Of a stretch of 64,000 bases of DNA, positions 1 through 14,489 are shown in pieces. The notes below the pieces were generated by a model. It saw nothing but the letters and a program-made list of their open reading frames with translations. It searched no databases and was not told the origin of the DNA. Source of the stretch: Datnioides undecimradiatus (Eukaryota > Chordata > Actinopteri > Lobotiformes > Datnioididae); NCBI GenBank assembly GCA_008933995.1, contig WARS01000044.1, forward strand, positions 2,934,866 to 2,998,865, read 5' to 3'. The translations under genes and the position numbers were made by a program. How positions within the stretch are numbered: the first letter of the stretch is position 1; every line of letters starts with the position of its first letter.

Positions 1-190
1 GGTCACACAGGCCTAGGCGGCGATGAGTGACAAATCAAAAAGCCAGAGTGCATAAAAACTTGGAGCCGGTGGCGGCAGAACGGCGCGCAGGGAACTCAGG
101 GGCAGATGGAAGGAGGTGCAGCGGTGCGCAGCGAACAGATGGCCGTTCCGAACTTGATATATGAAATTAATAACGTTTCTCAAATAGAAT
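1..190. other. CNE-like, CpG-bearing block at the window edge
   Basis: The block is non-repetitive, with more CpG (ggcggcagaa, cggcgcgcag, gcggtgcgca) than the following kilobases, passing into an AT-rich part with ttaataacg. The texture suits a conserved non-coding element or the end of an exon lying outside the window. No coding frame was recognised. Conservation cannot be measured here. Confidence 0.25.
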
Positions 191-3100
191 TCAGAAACAG
201 GAATACATTACCTGAATTTTAATAACTGGTTTTCTCTTTTTTTGAGGAGTGGGGGTAGAGGGGAGCATTTGCATGTCAATGAGAGATATGTGAGGGGTAA
301 ACAAATGCAATGTGTCCCATTCTAATGGCTGTTTTTTTCTCCTCCAATGGAAAAGCAGACAATACAAGTTAAATAATGGCAACTGAATCGTTTAGAGTAG
401 TCAGAACCAAATCATAGCCACATCCTTTCCTGCTTCCTGCTGAATTCACATATATTTAATAGGTTTTTGCAAGCTAAAGCCTTATTACATTGCCACCACC
501 AGTCATGTTTCTGACTTAAGCATTGGTTGGCATAGGTTTCATTAATCAGAACTTAAGAAAATTATGAAAATAAGTGAATCTTAGAACACTAACAAAGGCT
601 TGAACTTTACAGAAACTCTTTTCTTCCCTGCCTGAATGATGAAAAAACCTTTTCCTTGAACCCAATGTTGACTGTCTGACTTTAACATTTCTGCTTGAGG
701 TCTTTCATTCACGTAGTTTCAGAAATTGAATTTTTGCGAGAGGTTTGGCTTCTGCAACAAAGAGTGTTATTCACTGCTGCTTGGATTTGCTCCCACTAAA
801 AACAGAACCATGCATATTCACAGACCTACGGTACCCTCTTCTGACACAGTGGTTATTCAGGGCAGAGCCTATTCAGTTACATATAATAGTGTTTTTTTTC
901 CACTTTAAAGCTGAGCTCAGTAGGACTGTGATGAAAGAAATATGACTGGAATTAAAATTCACCACAATGTCATTTTGCAGAATCAGTTTAAGCAAAACAT
1001 TTCTGTATATCAAAACATGGGTGAAACGGAAATTGCTTTTGAGTGCTACATGGTTTTACAAAATCATTGTGGAAGATTTACATTTTATATCTACCATCTA
1101 TTTATTTATTTATTTCAACTAAGTCCTGTCTGCAAGAGGTCATATGTATACATATAAGTGCTAAGTAGGTGGACCTCTGTTAAGATAAGACTACATGATT
1201 GGACAGGGTGATTTTTTAAATCAGCTAGTGTAGGAGAATAACACCGCTCGTGGAGGATAACAATTTTACTGACATGAATTCTGCAGTATAGTTGTTAGCT
1301 TTAGGATACTCATTGTGCTGTGCATGGCATAGCACCTGTTTATGTCCAGTAACTTGTATGCGTTCACACTTCCTGTGTTTGTTTCACACTGTATGCTGCC
1401 ACTGATTTAAAGTTTGCCACTTTAAGAAACTTTGGAAGACTTTGTTTTTTTGCTAAAAGTTGGACAAAAAGTTCAATACCACTTGTGTCGGCACATTTAG
1501 TATAAAGATACAGTCAGTAAGCATTTAGTTGGCTGTTGGTTTTCTGGCATACTCCTGGTAATTTCAGAAAGTCTCTGTATCTTGCCAAGAAATAGTTTTT
1601 TCTACTTTTTTTTGTACAATTTAGCATTTACACTAATTAAATGATTTAATTGTATTGTGTTGATTAGTGTTAGTTTTGGGGCTGCATATAGGTGCATTTT
1701 GTTACCTGGAGCAAAGTTAGCTGTATCCTGCTTGCAGTACTAAACTACTTTAACCTGGCTATAGCTTCTTAATTAATAACGAGATGTGAAGAGTATTAAT
1801 CTTCTAATCTAATTCTTGGCAAGGAAGTGAGGGAATAAACAAATGCATCTTTTCTCTTGTAGAGATGATCAATAAAAAGATAAGATATCTGCAATTAAAT
1901 TGCTCACACTGACTTTACTTAACTACTATTAAACTTGGACTTCTTTACTAATCTGTGGTTTAAAATAGCAATTAACTTTGATAGCTCATAAAAATCATTA
2001 TGTACAACAATAAATCAAATATTTGGGCTTTGTAGTTACATGAAATATCACATCAGGATAAAGTTGTGCAGTGGCACCTACATTTAATGATGTCAGGTCT
2101 TATTATTCTTAACCATAAACATAATTCTAAGCCTCGATAATACAGGGATAAGAGTTCAGGGAATTGCAGGCTGCCAGTGTTTCCTTCAGCTGAGTGAAAC
2201 TGGGCCAGTAGAGTAGTCAGTGCAAATAATAGGCTGCAAGTAAAAGAAAAAAATAAAACGTTTGTTAGCAGAACTGTGTATTTTCATAGCCTCAAAATGA
2301 CGCTGATGTCTTCAGGGAATTGTGGAACCCATACGCAGCAATTGTGTGAGACTATACGGGCTTAATGCCACATTCATGACCAAAGCAGATCTCTTTCTCT
2401 CTTGCTGCTAAATAATCCCAGATTTCAAGCAGGAGACTATGGCTCCAGGATAGAAAAAAATGGAGAGCATATGTCTGGAGCTGCATCAGCCTGCCTCATC
2501 TCCACTGTGTTCATAACATGCATTAATGAACAGAAGTGATGACAGAGACGATTCAAACAAACATAGAAAATTGCACCATGAGCTGGTCACCTTGCATGCT
2601 TCACCTTTCTTTAAGTGGTCACACCATATTCTGTCTATTTCATCAGTCACTCTAGATAATCAACATATTCAGCTCCTACTATTTCGGTGTTCATGAGAGG
2701 ATTATATTTTGGGGTCATCTGAGAGGAAGTCAGCATTGTTGATAGCAGAACTTTGACAAACCGCTGAAATTGATGAATATGCAACATAAAGCTGGTGACA
2801 GTGATACTGTACCCCTGCAATATGTAGTGGGAGGGGTAGCATGAGAAACTTGGAACTGGTTCAGGCGCACAGTCTGTTCACCTTCATGGGTAGAATGACA
2901 GATGGCCCGGGTAGCTTTCTGCAGTAGAGCATAGCAGAGCAAAGCTACCATGTCATGAAGAAGAAGTTTGTCTGTGTGGGAGTTTTGACAAGCTCTGGTC
3001 CACAGCAATCTGTGCATGCACAGACGTTTACACCTGTGCACACATTCACACAGAGACATTTGGTAAAAACCTCAATAAAAACTGTTTGTTTTCCCTCCCA

Positions 3101-4750
3101 AACCAATCGCTAATGCAAAATCCATTACCATCGCAGCGTCATTATCGGTGGCGGCGGGGCAAGTCAGGAGCTTCAAGGTACGTCTCAATCCACGGGGGTA
3201 CACGTTCCCTCCAAAAACAGAAGGTAGAAGTTGGCGAGGCGTTGTGCACATGGAGAGTGTTACTTACTGGTTATTGTGGTGGTCATACTGTGTCCCGTAT
3301 GGCAGTGTATAAATGAACAGCATGCAAACACCTTCTGTCCAAACATCTGCGACAGGCACATTTTTAGGCTGCCTTCCAAAAACTAAAAAAAAGATGGAGG
3401 CAGAAGAAATAAAATCTCTCTCGCTGCTTGGCTCAGCTCATCCGCTCTCATTCTGTTGGCTTATTACTTTGTTGTCGTCGTTTTTTTTCCCCCTTGTCAT
3501 TCAAGCCTCTCTGCCAGTCCTGAATAAGACACAATGCAACTTTTCATTTACTTTAAGTTTTCAAGGATGTTTTGCAGACTTGAGATTGAGAAGAATAATT
3601 GATAAAAATCCATCTAGGTACACTAGACTCATTGGCAAGACAGAAATGTTTTGGATGAAAAGCCCTGAAAAACAAGCCCTCTCGAATATCTCATCATTCT
3701 AACAATTGATTTGCTGGTCAAGTACGTTATCTTATAAAATCTACCCCATGAGTTAAACTGACCCTCTAAAAACTCATTAAACTGTTGATTACAATTTACC
3801 ATCTGCTGTAATGTTAAAACAGTATTAGATATTGTATCTGATTCTGCAGTATTGTTGCATTCACTCAAAGTCATAGTCAAGGTAACAATAGCAGGAAGTA
3901 TCAAACTGAATCAAACTGAAACTAAATATGCAATGAAAAAAACATAGGTGTCAGCATTTTTTAAAGAGCATATGTTTTTGTATGCATCTTATTGATATAG
4001 ATAATTTCTAACTGTATGTTAGCTGCTGCTTCAAACCAAGGATGCAAATCTGAGTGACTGTGGAGGAGATGGAATTAAAGATACCCTGCCTACCTCAAGG
4101 CACAGCTTAAAGAGAAATCCAAGTTAAACAGCCTTTGAACAAATCTTTAAAGTGTAAACAAAATTAAAATTCAGTAGTACTTAGTCTCTGTCTTGCGTGG
4201 GCAAAACAAAACCTGTACTTGCTGTTTAGTAACATCTGTAATTTTAGCAAACCGTACGTAACTTTGTGACTCTGAATTATTACATGTTGTGATTTGAATC
4301 GTGGTGCAAGTGAAACCAGGACGCAGTCAATATTCAGTCTTGCTATTTTCCATCACCACTCCTGGATCCATTTGAAAAGGATGGCCAAGGATAGTTAGGC
4401 CTTAAAATTTGTGGTGAGATGAACAAAAATCCGTTAAAATCCAATAAATGAAAGTAACATCTGGTGGTAAATGTTTTTGTACTGTTAGCAAGCCAGGCTA
4501 ACCAACGTTCACATTTTAATGGAATAAACTTTTGACTTTCAGAAACACCATGTATGATAATTTCAATGAATTAGACATAAAGCATTGGTAATTTTCCAGT
4601 TTAGAGTTTTTGCTCTGTTAATTGCCTCTAAGTTAAGCATTGAATAGTAGCCATATATCTTCCCTGCAATTCTGTGTTTTCTCTAGTCACTGAACCTATC
4701 CTGGCCAATATGTTTTTCATCTACAAGTTACATGACCTAGCCAGTGCTGT
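191..4750. other. Intergenic, no gene recognised
   Basis: AT-rich non-repetitive sequence. Short reading frames on both strands show no family features. Small points: a TTTA run near 1099-1115; a possible CNE-like piece at about 2280-2450; a CpG-bearing patch at 3110-3240 with a donor-like cttcaag/gtacgt at about 3174-3183, not matched to any acceptor or family. Confidence 0.5.
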
Positions 4751-5390
4751 GTACACAAGTACTTGGCACGACCATACATAGCTGGCCAACAAGGCGCCTG
4801 TTATAAAAATACACAAGTGGAAGCTCGGCTGCAGAGACGCTGCTGCTCCTTCTCAAGGCATCACGTCATGCATTCCTTCTGTTTTCACTCATTTTCCAGC
4901 ATTTTTTGTCGCTGAAGCTTTGCCCCCTGAACACGACTTATAAAAGACATCCAGTGTCAGCCAATTATTTTGGACTTTGATGGTCATAAATCAAGGCTGA
5001 CCAATAAAAATGAAGACAGCCAAGTATAATGTTCGTGTGTGACTCCAACTGGATTGTAAATGAAGCCAGATGGGCTGGGAGAGTGCCACTGAACAGAGCT
5101 GGATCCCATCACTAAATGGCTGTGTGTGTTTTCCCCTCGTGCACAAATTACGGCATCACCTCATTCAGCGGCATAAATCAAAGCCCAAGCTGTGATATGC
5201 GCAGGGCATCTCTCCATCTCATTACTAAAATAAATTCTCTGGCAGCCTTGGAAGTGTGAGCCACGTTAGAATGGTTGATATTACCACAATCAGTACTTTT
5301 GTAGCCGCTTTTATTTTGAAGCAATTTCTGAAGGCGTTCCTGTGATCTCAAACAAGCTGAGACACGCTCGGAGATGAAACAGACCCTGGG
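4751..5390. promoter_or_regulatory. CNE-like block (candidate enhancer)
   Basis: A long non-repetitive block with balanced composition, a CRE-like cacgtca near 4864, repeated TTTAT/ATAAA cores (cataaatcaa twice) and no simple repeats. It differs in texture from its AT-rich or microsatellite flanks. This is a judgement by eye, not a measured conservation. Confidence 0.3.
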
Positions 5391-8300
5391 AGTGTTACCT
5401 CATAGGGGACCTCTGGACACTTATTGAGGAGGACTGACGTGTTTGGATCTGGGAGAGAAGAGAGTCGGTGGGAGGACGGCGGGAAGGCAGGAGAAGAGTC
5501 AGGCAGACAGCATTGGAAGAGAGCAGGAAGCAGAGATAGAGCTCATAAAAAGCACAACAGGCAGAGTTGGACAGTGACAAAGAAAATGGACGGGAGTGAC
5601 AGATATGAATAGACAGATATACAGTATGTGGGCAGACAGACACTCAGGCAGACAGTGATGGAGTTATTTGGAAGCATTGTGAGGCAGACTCAGCGAGCTC
5701 GCTATTTTCCAGACACGTTTTCCTGACCTTCATTCGTCTGCTGTGACTTCCATTGTAGAGCGAAGAAACAGAACCCTCTGAGAACCTGGCTTTCTCATTC
5801 ATTGATAACACAGGTTCCCCTTTAACAAAGAACGGTTTCTCTTCAACCCTCTCTTCATCATTCAAAAATTTACAAGCGCAGGCTATAATATTTTTGCTCT
5901 TTGACGCTCCAGCTCAGAGAATATGACAAAAATAACAGTTCTGGGTGGATTTACAGTATATGAAAGAGTTTTACATATGGTATCCATGAATTTCCGAGGT
6001 CATGGGAGGCTTGGCCAAGCTAAACAAGATTCCCAACTTCAGGGGGCTAGACTACTTCATCAGCCAGTAATGAAACAACACAAGGGTTGAAAGATCGTCC
6101 TTTCTGCAGAGGATGATTCATGGGAGCAGTGAGCAGCCTGACCTGTTATGCTTTCTGCATTATGCTTTCTGAAAGGGAAATACTTTGAGACTGGCACCTG
6201 ATAAAAGGAAGCTTTCAGTCAATATTTTGGTTTGGCTTTTGAAAATGAAGGTCATTGATATGGGTCTGTGAAAGATGTAGGAGTGCTGGGTTCTTGCAAG
6301 GTTGCTGACAAAGTTGGTCAGCTGTCAGTCAAAGCCAGCAAAAACAGATCTATAACATTATGCAGTCAGTGGACGGTGCAGTGCTGCCGCAGGCAACTTT
6401 CTCTTTTTCTCCATCTCACTTTGCTCAGATGTGCTCTCTTTCCTCAGGGAACTGATTAGCGAATATGCAGCTGATTGGCTGGAGCCTGAACTTTTCCCCT
6501 TGTGAACGGTAAACCAATCAGTCCATCCAATTTCAAATCAATGTACTGTATGAGACTACAGTACCTATTACTTTGAGCCAAAATGTTTACTGCAGGAGAT
6601 GTGCAAGTCTTCAAATTGTTCTGCAACTTTGATTGCTCTTATTAAATCAAAGATCGCTGATCCTTTCTAAATTAAATTGGTGTTATGTCCAATCAGAGCA
6701 AAACTGAAAAATTGAAACTGAAGTAATGCAGATGTTTGCCAAACAGAGAGCAGAACACAGAGAACCTGAATAACACACATAAGACCTGGTAGGCATCATT
6801 ATCCTTATCAGTTAACTGAGGATGAGTTCAAGTCTAGAATAACCTTTTCTCTTTTTTGTCTGACTGTCTGCCTGGTGTTGTATGGGTAACCCTCTTGCAA
6901 CCCATAGCCACGAGCCATACCAGGCAAGTTCTCATAGCACAATACACACATCATCTGTTACACACTCCAGGAATTGTCGAGGTGCACAACAGCAGGCGTC
7001 AAGCTGCAGACAAGTCATACATCTTCTGTGTTTCACTTGGAGAAAGTGGTGGGGGCAATGGACACAATCTGTGTGCCTGGTATTTGTGTTGGTATTTGTG
7101 TGTATGTGTTCAGGCATGTTTTCCCCTGCATCTCAAAGTGTGTATTCATATACATAGATGTCTGAGTGCATCTGCCAACAGCCATACCCATGTCTCCAAA
7201 CAAAAGAGCCCATTGGTTGGTGTGGAAAAAACGAGGACTTAAAGAGGAGAGGACCTGGATCTTATCATTCAGTGGTTTAACACTAGCCAGAACACTGCTC
7301 GCTAACTCCAGGCAGCAAATTAGGAGCTGGGAGCTGCCGACTGGGCTTGTGACAGGGACGTGATGGAGAGCAGGCAGACTGGGCTGCTTCACAGCTCGCA
7401 TGGACCATGATAGGAGAGGAATGCTCCCCATGCATAGCAAGAATAAGTAGTGCAGGAATTGAAGTTCACGTCGGTGCTTCTGTCTCACATCCTGTTAGAG
7501 ATTCTGTGCATGTACCTGTACACATTTCCAACAGTGGGACACTTCATTAATATAGGATACTTATGTGCCTGTCATCTGTTGCATCAGTATGGATAAGAAG
7601 CTGTATAGGAACCAGGACAGACTGTTAAACTGGTGAAATCGCACACACAAGTGTGCATGTGAGACCTACTTCAGTAGAGAGTGTGAAAGCTGTTTCAGAA
7701 AGGTGTTTGAGAGAAAGGTTTCAGTGACAGTCGGCTTCAGAGGGAGTGGCATTTTCTGCAGATTTACATTTTCTAAATAAAAATTCTCACTCAGCTATTT
7801 GTTAGTTATTTTATTTTATTTTTCCGAATATAACCAGATTTGTTTCACATTTATTGATTGTTTGTCTTGATGGGATGGATGAAACAAGTTAGTTGTTGTG
7901 CAAATCACAAATGACCCTTCATCTGCATCAGTTAAAGAGTGTGAGTTAAATGAATTGTCTTCCTTCAATTGAAAAAATTCTGACATAAATATGACAGAAA
8001 CATTTTTGCAATTAATAAAATTTCAATAATATAACATGTCATGTAATACTGTAATATAGCTGACCTCAAAACTGACTACAAGAGCTCCTCTAAGAACTAC
8101 ATACCTTCACACCTTTTCTCTTTGCATTCTCACTTGGTATAATGTCACTTCTACGTGAGATACAACAAAAACAACAAACAAACCTAGACTTGGCTGACAT
8201 GTTCAACCAATTAGCAAACAGTTACATGTGGACCAATCAATGTGCTATTACATCACTCAAGGTTTCTCTTGTGCTGGGAGGTTACACAGTGACAGTCTAA

Positions 8301-9379
8301 GTAGTACTATTGTTCTCAGTTCATGTAGTGCAGAACAGTAAAAATGGGGATGAGTCCTCCATCTGTTTACAACCTGTAAAATATGAAAAAATAATAATGT
8401 TTAATGATAACTTAACAACGCCTGAAGGTACCAGATATCATCATGTCTGTGTTTGCAGAACATTGACTTTACACTGTAAGGTTGGGAATAGAGACTGCAG
8501 CTGAAGGATCAGGCTGCATGCCTCAGACTCTGTGGTCCTCCATATAAACAGCTGTACACACCCTGTCTCGGGGTCAGGCCAGGAAACGCCACCCCAAATT
8601 GTCAATTACACAATAATACATTAACATATTGTACGTACCCACACAGAGGCACAATACCCCTGCTACCGTTAGTGTTTTGGTTTCTGACCACCCGTTGACT
8701 TCTATTTTTCCCTTTGGGTTATTTTCCTCCTCCTGCCTCCTTTTTTTTTTTTACAGTAGAAGACGCTGCATAAAAGGAAAGACATCTGAGTCACTCTGTT
8801 CACTTTGGACATTTGTCAGGTTAAAAGACATCCTTCACTAGTCTGTAAAACACCTTGGCTAGACTGAGGACTTTGGCAAGTTGCCAATGTCTTTTTCCAC
8901 AGGCTGGTTCAAGCTTAAAGAATTATGGTCATGGCAATACTCTCTATTTTTCAGCCCTCCTCAGCTTTCTGAATGGCCTGTGTTTTGATTTGAGTTTCCA
9001 TTCAGTGGTTCCATATTTATATAATATTTCTTTGTTGTCAGTTTGTATTTCTGAGGAATTACTTTGCTGTTAATCACTGGCTATTTGAAACCCGTCGTCT
9101 CTGTTAAAGTACAACTCAAATTGAGACCCTGTCCTTTGAAATGTACATCACTGGTCCACGCTCAAGAAAATTGAGATCCCAACTTCCTGAATGCCAAGAA
9201 GAATAAAAATGCTCGGGGGATCTTTTACAATGTTTGCACGTCCAACACAGTGTCCCTGAAGTTGTATTTCACACAATAAAATGCGGTTTTGCTGTTGTAG
9301 TTTTCCTCTGGTAACCCAGTTTTATTTTAACAGCTTGTTCTCAAATAAGTCAGATGTATCCCAAGAGATATCACACATA
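5391..9379. other. Intergenic, no gene recognised
   Basis: Includes a purine-rich stretch on the + strand at about 5440-5600, a 12-base direct repeat ttatgctttctg (6146-6157 and 6160-6171), and two facing CCAAT boxes (gattggct near 6472, accaatcag near 6512). Reading frames around 6856-7490 on both strands look like chance. Nothing further is supported. Confidence 0.5.
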
Positions 9380-9403
9380 AACACACACACACACACACAC
9401 ACA
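9380..9403. repeat. (AC)n microsatellite
   Basis: Uninterrupted dinucleotide tract of about 12 units. Frames crossing it encode only Thr-His type repeats. Confidence 0.95.
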
Positions 9404-9911
9404 ATCATGTAGTCCTATATTCACAAGGGTGGAAAGAGAAAATACAGTTTCGACTGTTTCTACTCATGCAAGCATCTACTTATAGAAAAGATAACTTAAA
9501 AAGTTCACTCAATTATGGAGCTGACAAAACAATCCCAACATCTTCAAAGCTTTTTTTCAAAGAACACAAAATAGCTAATTGGACATGTGAACAAATGATC
9601 CCTTATGCTACATAATGTTTGATGTTTTTTTTGAAGAATTCCAAATGTTGCACGAGAACTGAAATCAAAGTTTTCATGCTTAATCTTACCTTAAATTATA
9701 AGCAACCAGAATTATCTTTCCTACTGTAACAAAAGTCATCAGCCACTTACAACCTATATTTTAGCTGTGATTTCCAAATACAGAGTTTTGTTTAGAGGAA
9801 AAGTTTTACATTTTGGTGAAGAACATGAACGACTATTTTCGTGAGTGCTCCTACGGCACAAAAGTTTTGCGATACTAGGATATATGCAGTAGATGTCTGT
9901 GTGTACAGTAG

Positions 9912-9912
9912 T

Positions 9913-9937
<25 letters not shown>
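9912..9937. repeat. (TG)n microsatellite
   Basis: Thirteen TG units, then tatata and further TG pairs. It drives spurious Cys-Val reading frames on the + strand. Confidence 0.95.
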
Positions 9938-9945
<8 letters not shown>

Positions 9946-12900
9946 GTGTGTCTTGAGTGTGTGTTTACTAAGCGGGCTTAAAGCCAGCCGTCCCTCATGT
10001 GATCCTCTGTCTCCATTCCTTATCAACAGCACTTTGTCGTCCCTGCCTCCCCGTCAGTGCTGTGTGTCTGCACCACCTCTCAGCCTGATAGCAAGCAGCC
10101 GCCTAAATACACCTGCACTTTGTCACACTGTCGCTGCATGCTTATAAATCCAACACACCCATGTTTTAGGTCCAACTGTAACGGGATACAGTCTTTTCAT
10201 AAACTCTGCTACGATTTCTTTAGAAATTGAGATCTCATGTGTTTAACTGCATATCAAGAGTTAAGTTGGTTATTTCCCATATTTCACTTTTTTGTGTTAC
10301 TTATAAATCTGAGTGGTCTACATTAGTTCAGTGTGTATACAGCCTGCACACACAAATTAGTAGTGAGCGATCTTGTGAACCAATGGTCTGATCTTGTCGG
10401 AGAATATGTACCTTCAGTCAAACCGATCAAAATACAAGCACAGCAAATCATTAGCTAAGAGTGTTTCCACACATGGCAGCAACAAATTAAACAATTACGC
10501 GTAGCTGCATGTCTCTTTATCCTGGTAGCAACTGGAATGTGGTGAGGAAAACGGGAAAATGATTACACTGAATTTGCATACAACTATTTCAAAGCTCAAG
10601 CTGTTTTTCTTCCTTTGGAGTTCAAACAAGTAAGAGATAAAATTTGTTTGATGACTGCTGTTGTTAAATTTGTGTGTAAACTGTAATGATGTCTTTAAAG
10701 CAACAAGATAATCCATGGAACATCCATCCTGTCTCCTGTTTGCCGTTACACGCAGTAAGATGAAAGATCCTCTGTGTCCTGCTGTAAGCTTCCCAAATCC
10801 ATCCCACTCCACTCCACTCTGCTTTACTCCAAGTCACTGAATGTTTATCACATTGCTTCTCATATTTCCTTCTACTGTACCCGTTGCTCTTATCCGTTCC
10901 AACACTCCTCTCTCTAATATGCTGTGCTGTATATCTTTTCTCTCCATCCCTTCATCCCACTAGTGCTTTACCTTTCAGCTCCAGACTGTCTGGTTTTCAT
11001 CAAGTGAGCCCGCTGGCACCATATTGACGCCCACCAGGCGTGCTACAAGTTAGGAGCCTGCTGTGGCTGATAACCTGCCCCGAGGCTGCCCTTTTCCACA
11101 ACCAAACACACTCCTTTTCTTTTAGCTCTGATTAGAGCAGAACAGGACAGATGCACTGGTGCACAAAAATGTCTTTGGATGAATAAAGTGGAAAAAGAAA
11201 ATGTAGAACTATTTGAGCTATTTCATACTTTCCCCACATAAACATGTTTTCAGTTTTAAACTTAGCTTCGAAGGAAACTGGGTAGCAGCTCTGCCCTTAA
11301 ATTAGAGGAGCTGAGGCCAAGACCAGCAGGCTCTACTTAAACATCCTTGGATAGAAATTTGATTCCTACCAGCTGTGTCACTCACTAGGTGCTGCATCAT
11401 TGCTGGTTTGAGGTGAGAGCAGAAAAAAGATGGAAATGAGTCAATGAAGTTGAGATTCTTTCCTCCAGAATTTGACATGAAAGGCATAAAGTCCTCCCAG
11501 TGCCCAGCACAGTGACAAACATGACATTGCCACTTAAAGGTGACAGTCGCTGACTATGGAAACAGACAGTACAGCGCCATGGGGGCTATTTACAGGCTGT
11601 GTGGTGTCATGGGTGAAGTGCTGATGGAGTGTTGTGTGTGTGTTTGCACACAGAGCAAATAAACCCACAGGCAGGGTCAGGTACACTGGAATAAAATGAA
11701 GGTCTAAAGCAACAGCCCTTGAATTGCCACAGGCTGCAGTCTGATGCTGCATAAACAATGGCAATATTTAAACAAGTTCAGGACCCATTGAAAATATATA
11801 TATATAGTATCATTTCCCACTTCTTTTGTTGTGCTTCTTCAAAACTTTTCACTATCTTTGCCCTTAAGTTCTGCAAAAGTGATGAACAAACCTTGAGAAG
11901 CTACTGACAACATAATATAACCCAAAACACTTTCCACAGCCCAGCGTCTCTTTAAAATCAATCATCCACCACAAATCACTCTCTCATGCTTTTCCCATCA
12001 ACCGCGTGTCCAACTATTTGTCATTCACTCATGCAAAAACCTTACAGCTTATAACAGCACAGACAGATCTGAAGTGAAGACAGGTACACAGGAGACTTGT
12101 GTGAGCACTTTAACAGAGTTGGTGGAACAATAGCGTGGTGTCCTGGATGCTGCTCTCTGCCCTCTGCACCTTCGCCGGCAAACAGAAAAGGGAGTGAAAG
12201 ACAGTAAGTGGTTTAAGATGTGTGTGTGGTGAGACGTGAGAGCAGCATGCATCTGTGTGTGGGCGAGGGCAAGGGATGATTGCAAGCATCAGTATTTGCT
12301 AACATTTATTTCTTTGTGCGTTTCTGCGTTGTGTGCCTGTGTCTGCCCGATAAAGCCAACATACATGTTTGTGTCTGCCCACGCATGCTTGCCTGCATTT
12401 GTGTGTGCGTAAGCAAGTGAGTGGCCTACATTGTGTAGGCTCTGCACCAGCTGTGTGGGCCATGTGGAGGAGGATGTATCAAGGGGTCAGGAGCTGGCAG
12501 CTGGCAGGGAGGGAGGGAGTCCAGCAGTGTGTCTGGAGGCCCAGACATTAGGAGCTGCTTTAACACTCTCCTCGGAGTTGTGTGTGTGTTTGTGTCTCAG
12601 AAGGGAGTTTTGGGTGAGAAAAGGAGGAAGAAAGAGGGAACACGAGCGTGTTGTGCAAGCATCCAAGTCTATTAAATCAGATAAGCACATTAGCACATTA
12701 ACAAGAATAAAAACACACACTCCCACCTCAGAAGAGTTCCCCCCTGTTGCTCCCCAGAGTCAGCGCACACACTCAACATCCACACACTGTGTTGAGCTTG
12801 TGGCTGAGCAGTCATTAACACCTTCAGCGGGCATCTGGTTTTCCTCTGACATCACTGATGGTTTTGACCTTTGGAGTGGAGGGGTCACGCAGAAGTCACA

Positions 12901-14489
12901 TGTGTTGATTCCAACGAGCAGCATAACATCACCACAACATGTCTCACAGACAATAGGGCAGATTAAAGCGTCTGGGTTTTCTTAGATTCACTGATCAGAT
13001 TTTGTATGGATCATAAAGGCTTAAGTAGCTTGAGCTATCAGCTCTATAGGTTATGATAACTAAACTCATCAAAGTAAAAACTGAGATCTGGGAACACAGA
13101 GACATGTGTTGTGGCAACAAATGAGCAGTGAGATGATCAGACAGGTTGTAAACAAGCAAACAGATTCTAAATATTTTTAATTATAATCAATTTATCTAAA
13201 CCTGTATCTCTATTTGGAGGTAAAACTGAAGGTGAATGGACATGAAATGGAAAAAAAAATCATCGTATTTCACTAGAAACTATCAGAAGGCTTGAGATTT
13301 GGCAAGAATTTTGGGCTGAAATCAGGTAAATTTTAAAAAGTTTTGCTTTGTTTTCTCTTTTGAATAAGTTTGGCTAATGTGGGAGTTTGTACAAAACTTG
13401 TTTGACCCCCAGATTTTCTTTTTAGTGCTGTTTTTTTGCTCCTGGATCTTGATGTAACATGGCTAATTATTTAGTACTAATAACAATGATGGCCAAAATA
13501 CAAGAACAGCTCTTGAGATTTAATAAAAATAAATCATCATTAATTAAAAAAAAATAATTGCCACATTGCCTCATGAGGCAGGTGTACTCAAGTCAGTATT
13601 TTAGTACAAAACAGTTTGCAAATGTCTTTGTTTCACAAAAATGAAAAAAATTGATAAAAACTGTTTTAATGTCTATTCACAGTGTATCTAGGTTGTTACT
13701 ACCTCAAAGAAGCCAGGCACAGAATGAAAGAAGTGTTTTTAGTGAATATTGAAGGTATCAAAAATGTTATCAGCCAGTAAGGAATGCCAAAATACTGTTA
13801 TAAGACATTATTATCCATAGCAGATTTAACTCGTAAGTGTTACCCAATATTCTGCATTTTCTAAACCTCAAAATCCAAAGGCCGTTCCAATCAAACCACC
13901 TCTAATCATTACTGTCAGTGACTCCCTGAGGTGGATGTAATGTGTCTTGCTCCCTGATAAAGCTTCTGTGTGCTGGCAGGTCTAGAAATATGCTGCAACA
14001 TCTGTGAAGCTACTTGGGGTCCTAACATTTCACTCTGCTCCCAGCTAAAGCAAACAAGGGGAAACATATTGGGAAGGAATTAAGGGCAGATTTGAGACAG
14101 GCTGTATTGTTAAGCCTTCACCACTGACATGTCTGTTTCAGTCAATGTCTACAGAAGGCCTGACCTGGCAACCACTTTATGGACCTGGCAATCGCGGCCA
14201 AGATTTGTGAGGCACTGATTTGAAAGGTCTGGGGGTTTAAAATGTCTGTCTATTAGGAAATGTGCTATTTTGTAGAGAGTTTCAGTCTGCATTTGTCTCA
14301 GGGCTTTGTTAAATGGGATATAGAAATAAGGATGAGGCGAAAAAGTGCAAAAGAGAGACTTCACTCTGTCCTCCACATCCATTCAAATACATTCAAGACA
14401 AACACACACACACACACAGATGCAAACTCACACAGACCAGCAGACAGACAGACACCCACTCATTTGTTCATTTGTGAGCTGAAAAACTG
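9938..14489. other. Intergenic, no gene recognised
   Basis: Contains a (TA)n run at 11794-11806, a GT-rich patch at about 12310-12420 and a short (CA)n at 14402-14418. A CNE-like piece lies at about 10970-11100. The longest frame (12431-12985, + strand) has no domain and crosses simple sequence, so I do not call it a gene. Confidence 0.5.

Noticed and set aside
3086..3316. Possible exon with donor-like caag/gtacgt
   Set aside because: No matching acceptor, partner exon or protein family found.
6470..6522. Facing CCAAT boxes as a bidirectional promoter
   Set aside because: No TATA, GC box, CpG rise or exon on either side; probably chance.
7033..7488. 151-codon minus-strand frame overlapped by + strand frames
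   Set aside because: Several frames open at once on both strands, no family features.
12431..12985. 184-codon + strand frame, the longest in the window
   Set aside because: No domain, no codon bias, crosses GT-rich and purine-rich simple sequence, no splice context.
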